Assembly: GCA_035534615.1 (NCBI GenBank)
Contig: DATLRO010000070.1
Location: 1 to 64,000 of the forward strand
Source: JAGWRA01 sp035534615
GTDB taxonomy: Bacteria; Acidobacteriota; Vicinamibacteria; Vicinamibacterales; CAVVIG01
DNA: 64,000 nucleotides
Direction of reading: 5' to 3'
Position 1 is the stretch's first letter. The number at the start of each line of letters is the position of its first letter. A model generated the notes under the pieces. The model was given only the letters and a program-made list of their open reading frames with translations, did no database searches and was not told the DNA's origin. Positions 27,348-36,268 of the stretch are shown one piece after another. The translations under genes and the position numbers were made by a program.

Positions 27348-28121
27348 ATGGCTGACATGTCGGGCAGGCACGGCCTCGTCGTCGGCGTGGCCAACAAACG
27401 ATCGCTGTCGTGGGCGATTGCCCAGGCCGCCGGCCGGGCGGGCGCGCGGCTGGCGCTCACCTATCAGAGCGAGCGGCTCGAGGAGAACGTGCGCGGGCTC
27501 GCCGCCGGGCTCGAGGCGCCGCTCGTCCTGCCGTGCGACGTCACGAGCGACGAGCAGATCGCCGGCGTCTTCGCGGCGGTCGACCGCGAGTTCGGCGGCC
27601 TCGATTTCGTCGTGCACGGGGCCGCGTTCGCGCCGCAGAGCGAGCTCGCCAACCCGTTCGTGGAGACCACGCGCGACGGCTTCCGCCTCGCGCTCGAGGT
27701 GAGCGCCTACTCGCTCGTGGCGCTCGCCCGCGGCGCGATGCCTCTGATGGAGCGGCGGGGCGGCGGCAGCATCGTGACGCTCAGCTACCTGGGCAGCACG
27801 CGCGTGTTTCCGAACTACAACGTCATGGGGGTCGCGAAAGCCGCGCTCGAATCCGCGGTCCGCTACCTGGCCAGCGATCTGGGGCCGAAGAACATCCGCG
27901 TGAATGCCGTGTCGGCCGGACCGGTGAAGACGCTCGCGGCCGCCGGCATTTCCGGCTTCAGCGGTTTCCTCCACGCGTACCGGGACCGGGCGCCGCTCCG
28001 GCGCAACATCGACGCGGCCGAAGTGGCCGACACGGCCCTGTTCCTGCTGGGATCCGGCGGACGCGGCATCACCGGCGAGGTGCTCATTGTCGATGCCGGC
28101 TATCACGTCATGGGCGTCTGA
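27348..28121 (+). CDS. fabI: enoyl-ACP reductase
   Basis: A 257-residue FabI, an NADH-dependent enzyme of the last step in the fatty-acid elongation cycle. The divergent glycine motif GVANKRSLSWAIAQ, the SYLGSTRVFPNYNVMGVAK stretch with Tyr-x6-Lys, and AVSAGPVKTLAAAGI are diagnostic and separate it from ordinary short-chain dehydrogenases. The start gives the normal length. The BON lipoprotein gene begins inside its 3' end. Confidence 0.94.
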   Translation: MADMSGRHGLVVGVANKRSLSWAIAQAAGRAGARLALTYQSERLEENVRGLAAGLEAPLVLPCDVTSDEQIAGVFAAVDREFGGLDFVVHGAAFAPQSELANPFVETTRDGFRLALEVSAYSLVALARGAMPLMERRGGGSIVTLSYLGSTRVFPNYNVMGVAKAALESAVRYLASDLGPKNIRVNAVSAGPVKTLAAAGISGFSGFLHAYRDRAPLRRNIDAAEVADTALFLLGSGGRGITGEVLIVDAGYHVMGV

Positions 28122-28620
28122 CCGCGCCGCCCGGCCGGCGCGCCGGCAGCCTCACCGGCGGCGCGTTGCGGCCGCCTGCGGCGCCCTCCTGCTGCTCGCG
28201 CTGCCGGCCCTCGGCGGGTGCGCGCCGCACGTCTCCACCGCCATCGACGATGCGGCGCTGATCATGCGGGTGAAGACCGCCCTCCTGAACGATCCCCGGG
28301 TCGGCGCGCTGCGGATCGAGGTCGACGCCTCGCGCGGCGTCGTCACGCTGTCGGGGCGCGTGCCGTCCGAGGAGGACGTCCGCCGGGCGGTCGGCCTGGC
28401 GCGGACGGTCGCCGGCGTCGTGGACGTGCAGTCGACGCTGCAGATCGATCCGGGCGCCGGTCAGGCCGGCGTCCGCTCGCGCGACCCTATCCCCACTCTT
28501 CCGTCCGGATCCGTTCCGACGCCACGCCGAGCTGCCGGAGCAGCGGCGGCATTTCCGCCACCAGCGCGGGCGGCCCGCAGACGAAACAGAGCGTCGCCGG
28601 GTCGTGGACCAGGCCGGTGA
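28087..28620 (+). CDS. BON-domain lipoprotein with read-through tail
   Basis: A 177-residue protein. A basic N-terminus is followed by a hydrophobic segment ending in a lipobox (LPALGGCAP), then a BON domain at about residues 55-118 (MRVKTALLNDPRVG through VQSTLQID). BON lipoproteins are thought to bind phospholipid or the envelope. The start overlaps fabI out of frame. The last 45 residues, Pro/Arg/Ala-rich, are antisense to the end of the flavin reductase gene, giving a 134-base convergent overlap. They look like the result of a lost stop codon. Confidence 0.72.
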   Translation: MSMPAITSWASDRAARPARRQPHRRRVAAACGALLLLALPALGGCAPHVSTAIDDAALIMRVKTALLNDPRVGALRIEVDASRGVVTLSGRVPSEEDVRRAVGLARTVAGVVDVQSTLQIDPGAGQAGVRSRDPIPTLPSGSVPTPRRAAGAAAAFPPPARAARRRNRASPGRGPGR

Positions 28621-29194
28621 GGATGTCGAGGTCGATGCGGCCGCGCCGCGCGGTCCACGCGGATGTCGCCCGCCGCGTGACCGTCTGATGCAGGCCGAGG
28701 CGTCCGTGCGCCGCCAGGTCGCGGAGTTCGGCGGCGTACGCGAATTCGTCGGGCGCCCGCGCGCTGTAGAGCAGGCCCAGGTCGGCGTCCGGCCAGCGCG
28801 CCAGCGCGTCGTGCAGCATCGCGCGCAGGGGCGCGATGCCGGTCCCGCCGGCGATGAAGATGAAGCGGCGCTCCACCGGCCGATCGGGCAGCGTGAACGT
28901 GCCGATCGGTCCCTCCACGTCGAGCCGCACCCCCGGCTCGAGCCCCAGGTGCCCCGGGGTCCCGCCGTCTTCCTCCATCTGCACCAGCAGCTCCAGCCAG
29001 CCGTGCCGGCGGACGTCGCCCGGCGCGACGGCGATCGAATAGGGCTTGCGGACGTGCCGGCCGTGGGCGCCGATCAGCACGGCCTGTCCCGCCCGGAAGG
29101 CGAACGGGCGCCCTTCGAGATCGAGGCGCAGGACGCGGGCGCGCGGCGTGGCCGCGAACGATTCGCGCACGGGCAGGGTGAGCTGAAGAGACAC
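28487..29194 (-). CDS. ferredoxin--NADP+ reductase-type FAD/NAD-binding protein
   Basis: A 235-residue flavin reductase-like protein without a fused iron-sulfur or heme domain. The FAD-binding RKPYSIAVAP motif, the NAD(P)-binding FIFIAGGTGIAPLRAMLHD and the C-terminal CFVCGPPALVAEM are typical. It moves electrons between NAD(P)H and an unknown carrier. The start is GTG. Its 3' end is overlapped by the convergent BON lipoprotein gene. Confidence 0.88.
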   Translation of the reverse strand: MSLQLTLPVRESFAATPRARVLRLDLEGRPFAFRAGQAVLIGAHGRHVRKPYSIAVAPGDVRRHGWLELLVQMEEDGGTPGHLGLEPGVRLDVEGPIGTFTLPDRPVERRFIFIAGGTGIAPLRAMLHDALARWPDADLGLLYSARAPDEFAYAAELRDLAAHGRLGLHQTVTRRATSAWTARRGRIDLDILTGLVHDPATLCFVCGPPALVAEMPPLLRQLGVASERIRTEEWG

Positions 29195-29306
29195 GGGGCG
29201 GTCGGATGTCGGTGATGAGCGTGCCGCGTCGGAAGTGTATCCTACCTTGCCGCGTGGACGGGGTGGAGGTGGGATCGGCTTGCGGCCGGCGCGCCGGGCG
29301 GATTGC

Positions 29307-31799
29307 TCAGGGCCGGCTGGAGGCGGCGCGTTCGAGCTTGACGTCGGCCGGCTCGCCGGCGTCGGCCGCCGGGGCGGCGCCGCCGGCCGTCGTCCCCTCG
29401 CCGCGCTTGCGGCGCGCCTTGTCGCGGTACATCCGTCCGTCGGCCGTGGCGAGCAGCATCTCGTAGACTTCGCCGTCCTGCGGGAAGACGGCGGCGCCGA
29501 CGCTCATGCCGAGCGGCAGCCGCCGGCCGGGCCGGACGTCGAACTGCATGTCGTGCACCGCCTTCTGCAGCTCGACCCGCTTGCGTTCGGCCTCCTCCGC
29601 GCCGCAGCCCGACAGCACGACGATGAACTCGTCGCCGGCGTAGCGGACGCAGATGTCGTACGGGCGGATGGCCGTGCGCAGGACGCCGGCCACCTCGCGG
29701 AGCGCGCGGTCGCCGGTGTGGTGTCCGTAGGTGTCGTTGATCTCCTTGAAGTTGTCCAGGTCCATCACGAGCAGGGAGACTTCCGACTTCAGGCGCTCGG
29801 CGCGGGCGAGCTCGCGCGACAGGTGCATGAACATGAAGCGCATGTTCGGCAGCCCGGTCAGCGGGTCGGTGAGCGAGTCTTCCTGCGTCTGTTCGAAGAC
29901 GATGGAGTTGTAGATGACGGCGGCCGCCTGCTCGCAGATCCGGTCGAGCAGCCGCCGGTGGTCGTCCGTGTAGACGCCCGTTTCCGTGTGGTAGGCGGCC
30001 AGCGCGCCGATGAGCCGCTCGTTGAAGACGAGCGGGCAGACCAGCGCCGACTGCAGCGCCGTGGTCGCCGGCAGGCCGCTCGCCTCGAGGTCCGCGCTCG
30101 GCCGCGCGTTGACGACCGGCCGCCGGTTGCGGGCCACCCAGCCGACCAGGCCGTGGCCGGCCCGGACGTTGATCTGCTGGATGACGTCCGCGTCCACCCC
30201 GGTCGCGAAGCGGCAGCGCAGCGTCTGCGTCTCTTCGGTGAACAGGAACAGCGCGCAGCACGAGAACGGGACGATGTTGCTCAGCTTCGACGAGATGAGC
30301 GACATCGTGTCCGACACGCCCAGGCTGCTGCCGAGCGCCTGCGCCATCTCGTACAGCGCGTAGAGTTCGCGGTGCGCCAGCGCGATGTCGTGGAAGACGT
30401 TCTTGGCCGGCACCGCCTCGCCCAGGAAGCCGGCGGCCGGCCGGGCCGTGTCCGAATGGCCCGCCTCGAGGCTGAGGCGCCGCGACGGCTCCTGCGCGGC
30501 GTCCGCCTCCGCGTTGAGCGCCGGGTAGAGCTCGATGAACAGCCGCACCAGCGTCGGGTCCAGCGCCCGGCCCGATTCCCGCTGGAGCAGCCCCATCGCC
30601 GCGTCGAACGTCATCGCCTTGTGGTACGGGCGCTCCGACATCAGCGCGTCGAAGTAGTCGACGACCGCCAGGATCCGCGCGCCGAGCGGAATCCGCTCGC
30701 CCGCCAGGCCGGCCGGGTAGCCCTTGCCGTCCCACCGCTCGTGGTGGCTGAGGATCAGCGGCGCCACCGGGTAGGGGAACGGCACCGCCCCGATGATCTC
30801 CGCGCCGACCTGCGGGTGGATCCGGATCTTCTGGAACTCCTCCTGCGTGAGCGGCCCCGGCTTGGACAGGATGTGCTCGGGCACCGCCAGCTTGCCGATG
30901 TCGTGCAGCAGCGCCGCCGTCTTGACGCCCTGAATCTCGTTCTCCGACATCCCCATCGCGCGGGCCAGGCCGGCCGCGTACGCCTGCACGCGGCGGATGT
31001 GCGTCTGCGCCGTCTGATCCTTGGCGTCGATGGCGAGCGCGAGCGCCTCGATGGTGGCCAGGTGCAGGTCGGACACCTGCCGCACGTGCCGCTGCTCGTC
31101 CTCGATGCGGCCCAGGTAGACCTTGTAGGTCCGGTACGTGAGGTACAGCGGCGCGGCCGCCAGCGGCGCGAGCCAGTAGCTCGATCGATTGAGGACCGCC
31201 GCCGCGATGGCCGCCGCTCCGGCGCCGACGAAGTAGCTCGGCGCGCTCCACAGGAAGTTCTCGTTCCAGACCTTCAGCGACGACTGGTGCGTCGACAGTC
31301 CGATGGCGGTCGCGATCAGCGCCGTGTTCAGGACGAAGTACGTCGTCGCCGCGCCGACCAGCGGCCGCGCCATCGCGATCGACGAGACCGCCAGATGGCC
31401 GGGCACGCCGCCCAGCCACGCGTACACGAGCCCCGCCGCCTGCACCGTGATGATCAGCGCCGCCATGCTGAACAGCGTGCGGTACACCGGATTCTTGACC
31501 TTCATCCGGAACGTGCACTGGCTCCACGCGCTCACGGCCGCCACCAGCATCGTCGGGTTCGGCCCGAGCAGCAGGAGCGACGCGAAGTCGACCGCGTACG
31601 ACACCGACATCGTCGATCCGCTGCGATCGAGCGGCAGATCGACCTTCAAGGCGGAGGTCAGTGACGAGAGGAGCAGCAGCGCGAGGAAGATCGCCGGATT
31701 GGGGAACGTGAGGTGACGGGAACAGAGAACCAGCAGCAGGGCGCCGAGCGTGATGCCGGTCGCCACGAATATCCGCGCCGCCATCGGAAGGGTCTTCAT
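29307..31799 (-). CDS. membrane HD-GYP / GAF / GGDEF cyclic-di-GMP protein
   Basis: An 830-residue protein combining both directions of c-di-GMP turnover. About seven membrane helices (residues 1-240) lead into an HD-GYP phosphodiesterase domain: HD at 299-300 in LLHDIGKLAVPEH, then HHERWDGKGYPAGLAGERIP. A GAF domain spans about 470-620, then a GGDEF domain with YAGDEF near residue 717, so the cyclase site is AGDEF and likely active. Both enzyme motifs look intact. The ATG at 31799 directly precedes the first helix. The C-terminal 30 residues are Ala-rich. The HD-GYP-before-GGDEF order is less usual. Confidence 0.9.
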   Translation of the reverse strand: MKTLPMAARIFVATGITLGALLLVLCSRHLTFPNPAIFLALLLLSSLTSALKVDLPLDRSGSTMSVSYAVDFASLLLLGPNPTMLVAAVSAWSQCTFRMKVKNPVYRTLFSMAALIITVQAAGLVYAWLGGVPGHLAVSSIAMARPLVGAATTYFVLNTALIATAIGLSTHQSSLKVWNENFLWSAPSYFVGAGAAAIAAAVLNRSSYWLAPLAAAPLYLTYRTYKVYLGRIEDEQRHVRQVSDLHLATIEALALAIDAKDQTAQTHIRRVQAYAAGLARAMGMSENEIQGVKTAALLHDIGKLAVPEHILSKPGPLTQEEFQKIRIHPQVGAEIIGAVPFPYPVAPLILSHHERWDGKGYPAGLAGERIPLGARILAVVDYFDALMSERPYHKAMTFDAAMGLLQRESGRALDPTLVRLFIELYPALNAEADAAQEPSRRLSLEAGHSDTARPAAGFLGEAVPAKNVFHDIALAHRELYALYEMAQALGSSLGVSDTMSLISSKLSNIVPFSCCALFLFTEETQTLRCRFATGVDADVIQQINVRAGHGLVGWVARNRRPVVNARPSADLEASGLPATTALQSALVCPLVFNERLIGALAAYHTETGVYTDDHRRLLDRICEQAAAVIYNSIVFEQTQEDSLTDPLTGLPNMRFMFMHLSRELARAERLKSEVSLLVMDLDNFKEINDTYGHHTGDRALREVAGVLRTAIRPYDICVRYAGDEFIVVLSGCGAEEAERKRVELQKAVHDMQFDVRPGRRLPLGMSVGAAVFPQDGEVYEMLLATADGRMYRDKARRKRGEGTTAGGAAPAADAGEPADVKLERAASSRP

Positions 31800-32330
31800 G
31801 CCGTACTGGTTTTCGTCACGCGTGCGGCTGTTACACACCTGTGACACGGCAGGCCGAGGGAAGGGCGGGCCTCAGCAGTCGCCGGAGCGCGAACTCGAGC
31901 GCTGCGCGCCATATCCCGGAATGCCCTGTCCAATCGATAGGACATGATATGACAAAATCGGCACAGTTGCCAGCAGAATTGTTGCGCCGCACGAGACGAT
32001 GCACGCAAGATCAATTCCTGGCAGCTTCTTACAAATTACATTAATTGTTGGACTTATTTGAAGAAACCGCTGTCGGATTTCCGTCAGTGTCACAGATTTG
32101 ACGACTCTGTCGAAAGCTGAAATCGAGGTCTTGCTGTCACCTAGAGTCTTCTGAGACTTGATTGCGGGAGGTGATCGAGCGCGATGCCGACGTCACCTGG
32201 AATTGATGCGTCGGCCACCGCCTCCTCGCCCTCAAAGATGTTAAGCTAGCCCCAACTTATAGTGGTGATCTGCTCGCCGACACCGTAGGAACGTCGTTGA
32301 CGCGCGTTCCCCATGGAGGAGGTTGGTTCC
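31800..32330. other. long AT-richer intergenic region with dyads, no gene recognised
   Basis: This 530-base gap between the divergent c-di-GMP protein and the deoxyhypusine-synthase-like gene is clearly richer in A+T than its surroundings. It holds TGTCCAATCGATAGGACA (31927-31944), an 18-base palindrome broken at one central pair. A weaker dyad ACAAATTACATTAATTGT lies at 32030-32047, and TATAGT at 32258-32263 is a possible -10 for the rightward gene. No convincing reading frame or known RNA motif was seen. Confidence 0.6.
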
Positions 32331-33482
32331 TTGCCGCACCGCGTTCCCGGCTCGCCCGGCCACACCCGCCAGCAGTACCTGTCCGGCAAGCCGATCCGCT
32401 ATTACCGCCCGCAGGGGAGCGCCGAGATCCGCCATCTCATTGACAACGGCTTCCAGGCGTTCAACGCGGCCCGGCTGGCCGAGGCCTGCCAGATTTACGC
32501 GGACAAGATGCTCGATCCGGCGAACAACGCGACCATCGGGCTCACCGTCGCGGGCGCCATGACGCCGGCCGGGCTGGGCGGCTGCCTGATCGAGCTGATG
32601 GACCGCGGTCTCGTCGACTTCGTCATCAGCACCGGCGCCAACCTGTACCACGACCTGCACTACGCGCTGAACTTCACGCTGCGGCGCGGCTCGCCCTTCG
32701 TCAGCGACGTCGACCTGTACGAACAGGGGATCATCCGGATCTACGACGTTCTGTTCCCGGCGAGCGTGCTGCTCGAAACGGACACCTACATCCGGGAGTT
32801 CCTGGTGCGCGATCGGCTGGACGGCCCGATGTCGACCTCCGAGTTCCACTACCGGCTCGGCCGCGACCTGATGGCGCAGCGTCCGGGGTGCGAGGAGTAC
32901 TCGGTGGTCGCGCGCGCGGCGGCGGCCGGCGTGCCGATCTACACCTCGTCGCCGGGCGACAGCTCCATCGGCATGAACGTGGCGTATCACGAGCTGATGA
33001 ACGGCAGCCGGTTCATGATCGATCCCAGCCGCGACGTGAACGAAGTCTGCGCGCTCGTGCTGGCGGGGCAGCAGAACGGCTGCCTGATCCTGGGCGGCGG
33101 GTCGCCGAAGAATTTCTACCTGCAGGCGCAGCCGACGCTCTGGGAGGTGTACGGCATCCCGAAGGGGGGCAACGACTTCTTCATCCAGATCACCACCGAC
33201 CAGGTCGTCTGGGGCGGGCTGTCGGGCGCGACGCCGTCGGAAGCGGTGAGCTGGGGGAAGGTCAATCCCGGGGTGCTGCCCGACACGGTGGTGGCGTACT
33301 GCGATTCGACGATTGCGTTCCCGCTGCTGTGCGAGTACGCGATCGGATCGCCGCACGGGCGGCGGACGCGCAAGGAGCTCGTCCATCGCCGCGACGCGCT
33401 GGTGGCCGACCTGCGGCGCGAGGCGACGGCGGCGCAGGCCGCCCGCCGGACGCCGGCCGGCACGGCGAGCCAGGACGAGTAG
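32331..33482 (+). CDS. deoxyhypusine synthase-like protein
   Basis: A 383-residue protein of the deoxyhypusine synthase fold. It has the NAD-binding TVAGAMTPAGLGG, the FVISTGANLYHDLHY segment, SSIGMNVAYHELMNG and GGGSPKNFYLQ, whose Lys corresponds to the lysine that carries the butylamine group. Bacteria have no eIF5A, so the bacterial branch probably makes a polyamine such as homospermidine or a related adduct; the product is not known here. I favour TTG 32331 because GGAGGAGG (32315-32322) sits eight bases before it. ATG 32313 would place that Shine-Dalgarno inside the gene. Confidence 0.8.
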   Translation: MPHRVPGSPGHTRQQYLSGKPIRYYRPQGSAEIRHLIDNGFQAFNAARLAEACQIYADKMLDPANNATIGLTVAGAMTPAGLGGCLIELMDRGLVDFVISTGANLYHDLHYALNFTLRRGSPFVSDVDLYEQGIIRIYDVLFPASVLLETDTYIREFLVRDRLDGPMSTSEFHYRLGRDLMAQRPGCEEYSVVARAAAAGVPIYTSSPGDSSIGMNVAYHELMNGSRFMIDPSRDVNEVCALVLAGQQNGCLILGGGSPKNFYLQAQPTLWEVYGIPKGGNDFFIQITTDQVVWGGLSGATPSEAVSWGKVNPGVLPDTVVAYCDSTIAFPLLCEYAIGSPHGRRTRKELVHRRDALVADLRREATAAQAARRTPAGTASQDE

Positions 33483-33553
33483 CGGACGACCGCGCGTGGT
33501 GCGTCCCCCGGGGATGCACCAGCGGGCCGGCCCGGGCGGCGGGGAGGAGCGGC

Positions 33554-34012
33554 GTGGGCACGTTGTCCTCGGAGCTGGGGCTGCACGTCGATCGGATCAC
33601 GGCGCAGCCGCGCGTCTACGCGGATGCGAACATCCCGGCGGGGCTCGTCGACTACATGCGCGCCCGGCTGCGCTGGGACGTGCTGTTCGTGGTCGAGGAG
33701 GCCGACCTGCGCCGCGCGTCCGACCGGCGGCATTTCGCGCTGGCGCGCCAGCTCCGCCGCACGATCGTGACGTTCGACCGCGACTATCTGGACGACCGCC
33801 GGTTTCCGCCGGATGAAAGCGGAGGCGTCCTCGTGCTCTGGGCGCCCGACGAGCGCGCCTGCCACCGGCTCCTCCGCCGGATTCACGAGGCGTTCTTCCT
33901 CACGGCGGCCGCGGCGCCGGCCTCAGAGGCCGATGAGGGCGCCCTGCTGCCGCTCGCCGGCCGCAAGCTCCACGTCCAGTCGGACTGGAAGCCCGATCCG
34001 GATCGCCCCTGA
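33554..34012 (+). CDS. DUF5615/PIN-like protein
   Basis: A 152-residue protein of the DUF5615 PIN-like (Mut7-C-related) group. Acidic residues expected of the nuclease site appear in VYADANIPAGL and TIVTFDRDYLDDRRFP, with a following GVLVLWAPDERA strand. Short members are toxin-like ribonucleases next to a DUF433 antitoxin. This one is longer and has no such partner, so a housekeeping RNA-related role is equally possible. The start is GTG with GGAGGAG just upstream. It lies between the deoxyhypusine-synthase-like gene and nagA. Confidence 0.72.
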   Translation: MGTLSSELGLHVDRITAQPRVYADANIPAGLVDYMRARLRWDVLFVVEEADLRRASDRRHFALARQLRRTIVTFDRDYLDDRRFPPDESGGVLVLWAPDERACHRLLRRIHEAFFLTAAAAPASEADEGALLPLAGRKLHVQSDWKPDPDRP

Positions 34013-34059
34013 ACGCCGCAGGGCGGCGGCCCGCCCGCGACGGAGCCCCGACAAAGAGC

Positions 34060-35307
34060 ATGATTGCCCTCTCCGGTGCGCGGCTGGTCCTGCCCGATCG
34101 CCTGTCCGATCCGGCCCTGCTGCTGATCGAGGGTGACCGGATTGCGGCGATCCACGACGCGACGAGCGTCCCCGCCGGCCCGTACGAGCGGGTGCCGCTC
34201 GACGGCGGCTACGTGCTGCCCGGCTTCATCGACGTGCACGTCCACGGCCTGGCGGGGATCGACACGCTCGCGGGCGACGGCTCGGTCGCCGCCCTGGCGG
34301 CCCGGCTGCCGCGGTACGGCGTCACGGCGTTCTGCCCGACGACCGTGGCCTGTCCCCCGGCGGCGCTCGCCCGCTTCCTCGCCGAAGTCGGTCTCCTGCT
34401 GGACGCCCCGCCTGCCGGCGCGGCGCGCGTCCTGCCCGCCCATCTCGAAAGCCATTTCATCGCGCCCGCGTATCGAGGCGCGCAGCCGGCCGCCTGCCTG
34501 CGGACGGCCGCCGGCTGTGTCACGGCGGCCGGCCGGCTCGATCCCGGGACCGGAAGCGGCGGCCCGGCGTTCGGCGCGCTCGACGTCCTCCGGATCGTCG
34601 AGCGCCACCAGCGCGAGGTCGGCATCGTCACGCTGGCGCCCGAGGTGGACGGCGCCCTCGATCTGATCCACTGGCTGACGGCGCGGGGACACCGCGTCGC
34701 GCTCGGGCACTCGGGCGCGTCCTTTGATGAGAGTCTCGCCGCGATCCGCGCCGGCGCGCGGCACGCGACCCATCTGTTCAACCGGATGGCGCCGCTCGAC
34801 CGGCGCGAGCCCGGCCTGGCGGGTGCGGTCCTGGCCAGCCCGGCGGTCGCCGCCGAGCTGGTGTGCGACGGCGTGCACGTCCATCCGGCGATGATCCGGC
34901 TCGCGCTTGCCGCCAAGGGCGCGGCGCGACTCATGGCGATCACCGACGGCACCGCGGGCGCGGGGCTGGCCGAGGGGGCGCAGGCGATGCTGGGCGACCA
35001 GCCGATTACCGTGGCCGGCGGCGCGGCCCGCCTGGCGGACGGCACGCTGGCCGGCAGCATCGCCACCATGGACCAGGTCGTCCGGACGCTGGTCGGGGAC
35101 GCCGGCCTGACGCTCGTGGAGGCGGCGACGATGTGCGCCACGACGCCGGCCCGCGAGCTGGGGCTGGACGGCCGCGGGGCGATCGCGGCCGGCGCCGTCG
35201 CCGATCTCGTCGTTCTCGACCCGCAGCTGGCGGTCGCCCGGACCTACGTGGCGGGACGGCTGGCGTACGCCGCGCCGGGCGCCGGGTCATCGTCCGCCCG
35301 GGCATGA
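34060..35307 (+). CDS. nagA: N-acetylglucosamine-6-phosphate deacetylase
   Basis: A 415-residue amidohydrolase removing acetate from GlcNAc-6-phosphate in amino-sugar recycling. The metal site begins with FIDVHVHGLAG, the middle has LGHSGASFDES and HATHLFNRM, and the catalytic Asp is in MAITDGTAGAG. Length is slightly above usual. No nagB or transporter lies nearby. It is followed by a DUF4097 protein 44 bases downstream. Confidence 0.93.
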   Translation: MIALSGARLVLPDRLSDPALLLIEGDRIAAIHDATSVPAGPYERVPLDGGYVLPGFIDVHVHGLAGIDTLAGDGSVAALAARLPRYGVTAFCPTTVACPPAALARFLAEVGLLLDAPPAGAARVLPAHLESHFIAPAYRGAQPAACLRTAAGCVTAAGRLDPGTGSGGPAFGALDVLRIVERHQREVGIVTLAPEVDGALDLIHWLTARGHRVALGHSGASFDESLAAIRAGARHATHLFNRMAPLDRREPGLAGAVLASPAVAAELVCDGVHVHPAMIRLALAAKGAARLMAITDGTAGAGLAEGAQAMLGDQPITVAGGAARLADGTLAGSIATMDQVVRTLVGDAGLTLVEAATMCATTPARELGLDGRGAIAAGAVADLVVLDPQLAVARTYVAGRLAYAAPGAGSSSARA

Positions 35308-35351
35308 ACCTTTCGGCCGCTGATTCCGTCGAAGGGGGCGGAGGGTGCCGC

Positions 35352-36236
35352 ATGTCGCTTCAACGGATGGCGCGGGTGGTGGCCGGGGTGGTCTGGGTCG
35401 TGGCCGGGGTCGTGCCCCTGGCGCACGCGGGCGGTGCGCCGTACGTCGGCCGGGAGGAGAAGACGTTCAGCGTCAGCGGGACGCCGGACGTGACGCTGCG
35501 GACGTTCGACGGCGGCATCCAGGTCCGGACCTGGAACCGGCGGGAGGTGCACGTGACCATCGAGCGGCACGCCGCGGACGAATCGGACGCGAAGGCGCTC
35601 GAGGTCGACACGCGGCAGGACGGCAACCGGATCACGGTGGACGTGCGGCAGCCGGCGTTCCAGTTCTTTTCGTTCGGCGAGCACCGCTACGTGAACCTGA
35701 TCGTGTCGGTGCCGGCCACGACCGATCTCAGCGCCCACAGCGGCGACGGGGAGATCACGGTCGACGGCGTCAGCGGCCGGATCGGGCTCGATTCGGGCGA
35801 CGGCCGCGTCGCGGCGTCGAACCTGCATGGTGATCTCGACGTCCACACCGGCGATGGATCGGTGCGGGTCGACGGACTCCAGGGGACCCTGCACGCCCGG
35901 TCGGGTGACGGCAGCGTGCACGCCGGAGGGCGCCTCTCGGTCGTGGACGTCAGGACCGGCGACGGATCGGTGACGCTCGATCTCGATCCGGGGAGCGTGA
36001 TGAGCGCCGACTGGCAGGTCGCGAGCGGTGACGGCTCGATTTCGGTCGGGCTGCCGCCGGCGTTCGACGCGGAGGTGGACGCCCACACCGGCGGCGGCAC
36101 GATTGCGCTCAACGGCGTCCAGCTCACGGTGAGCGGACGGCTGCGCCACGACCGCGTGCACGGCACGCTGGGCAAGGGCGGTCACCTGCTGACGCTGCGC
36201 TCGGGCGACGGATCCGTCTCGCTCCATCGCCGCTGA
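35352..36236 (+). CDS. exported DUF4097 beta-strand repeat protein
   Basis: A 294-residue protein with a signal peptide (VVAGVVWVVAGVVPLAHAGG) and a DUF4097 right-handed beta repeat. Repeats of the form SGDGxVxVDGLxG recur about every 20 residues from residue 130 onward (for example HSGDGEITVDGVSG, HTGDGSVRVDGLQG, RTGDGSVTLDL). Such proteins are probably envelope-located; no activity is known. ATG 35352 is chosen for the GGAGGG ahead of it, over ATG 35304. Confidence 0.85.
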   Translation: MSLQRMARVVAGVVWVVAGVVPLAHAGGAPYVGREEKTFSVSGTPDVTLRTFDGGIQVRTWNRREVHVTIERHAADESDAKALEVDTRQDGNRITVDVRQPAFQFFSFGEHRYVNLIVSVPATTDLSAHSGDGEITVDGVSGRIGLDSGDGRVAASNLHGDLDVHTGDGSVRVDGLQGTLHARSGDGSVHAGGRLSVVDVRTGDGSVTLDLDPGSVMSADWQVASGDGSISVGLPPAFDAEVDAHTGGGTIALNGVQLTVSGRLRHDRVHGTLGKGGHLLTLRSGDGSVSLHRR

Positions 36237-36268
36237 CCGCGCGGAGGAGGCCGGGCGCGCCGCGCGGA

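Noticed and set aside
32313..32330. ATG start of the deoxyhypusine synthase-like gene at 32313
   Set aside because: Its first codons are themselves the GGAGGAGG ribosome site, which fits TTG 32331 much better.
33554..34012. Toxin of a toxin-antitoxin pair
   Set aside because: No antitoxin-like gene is adjacent and the protein is longer than typical DUF5615 toxins.
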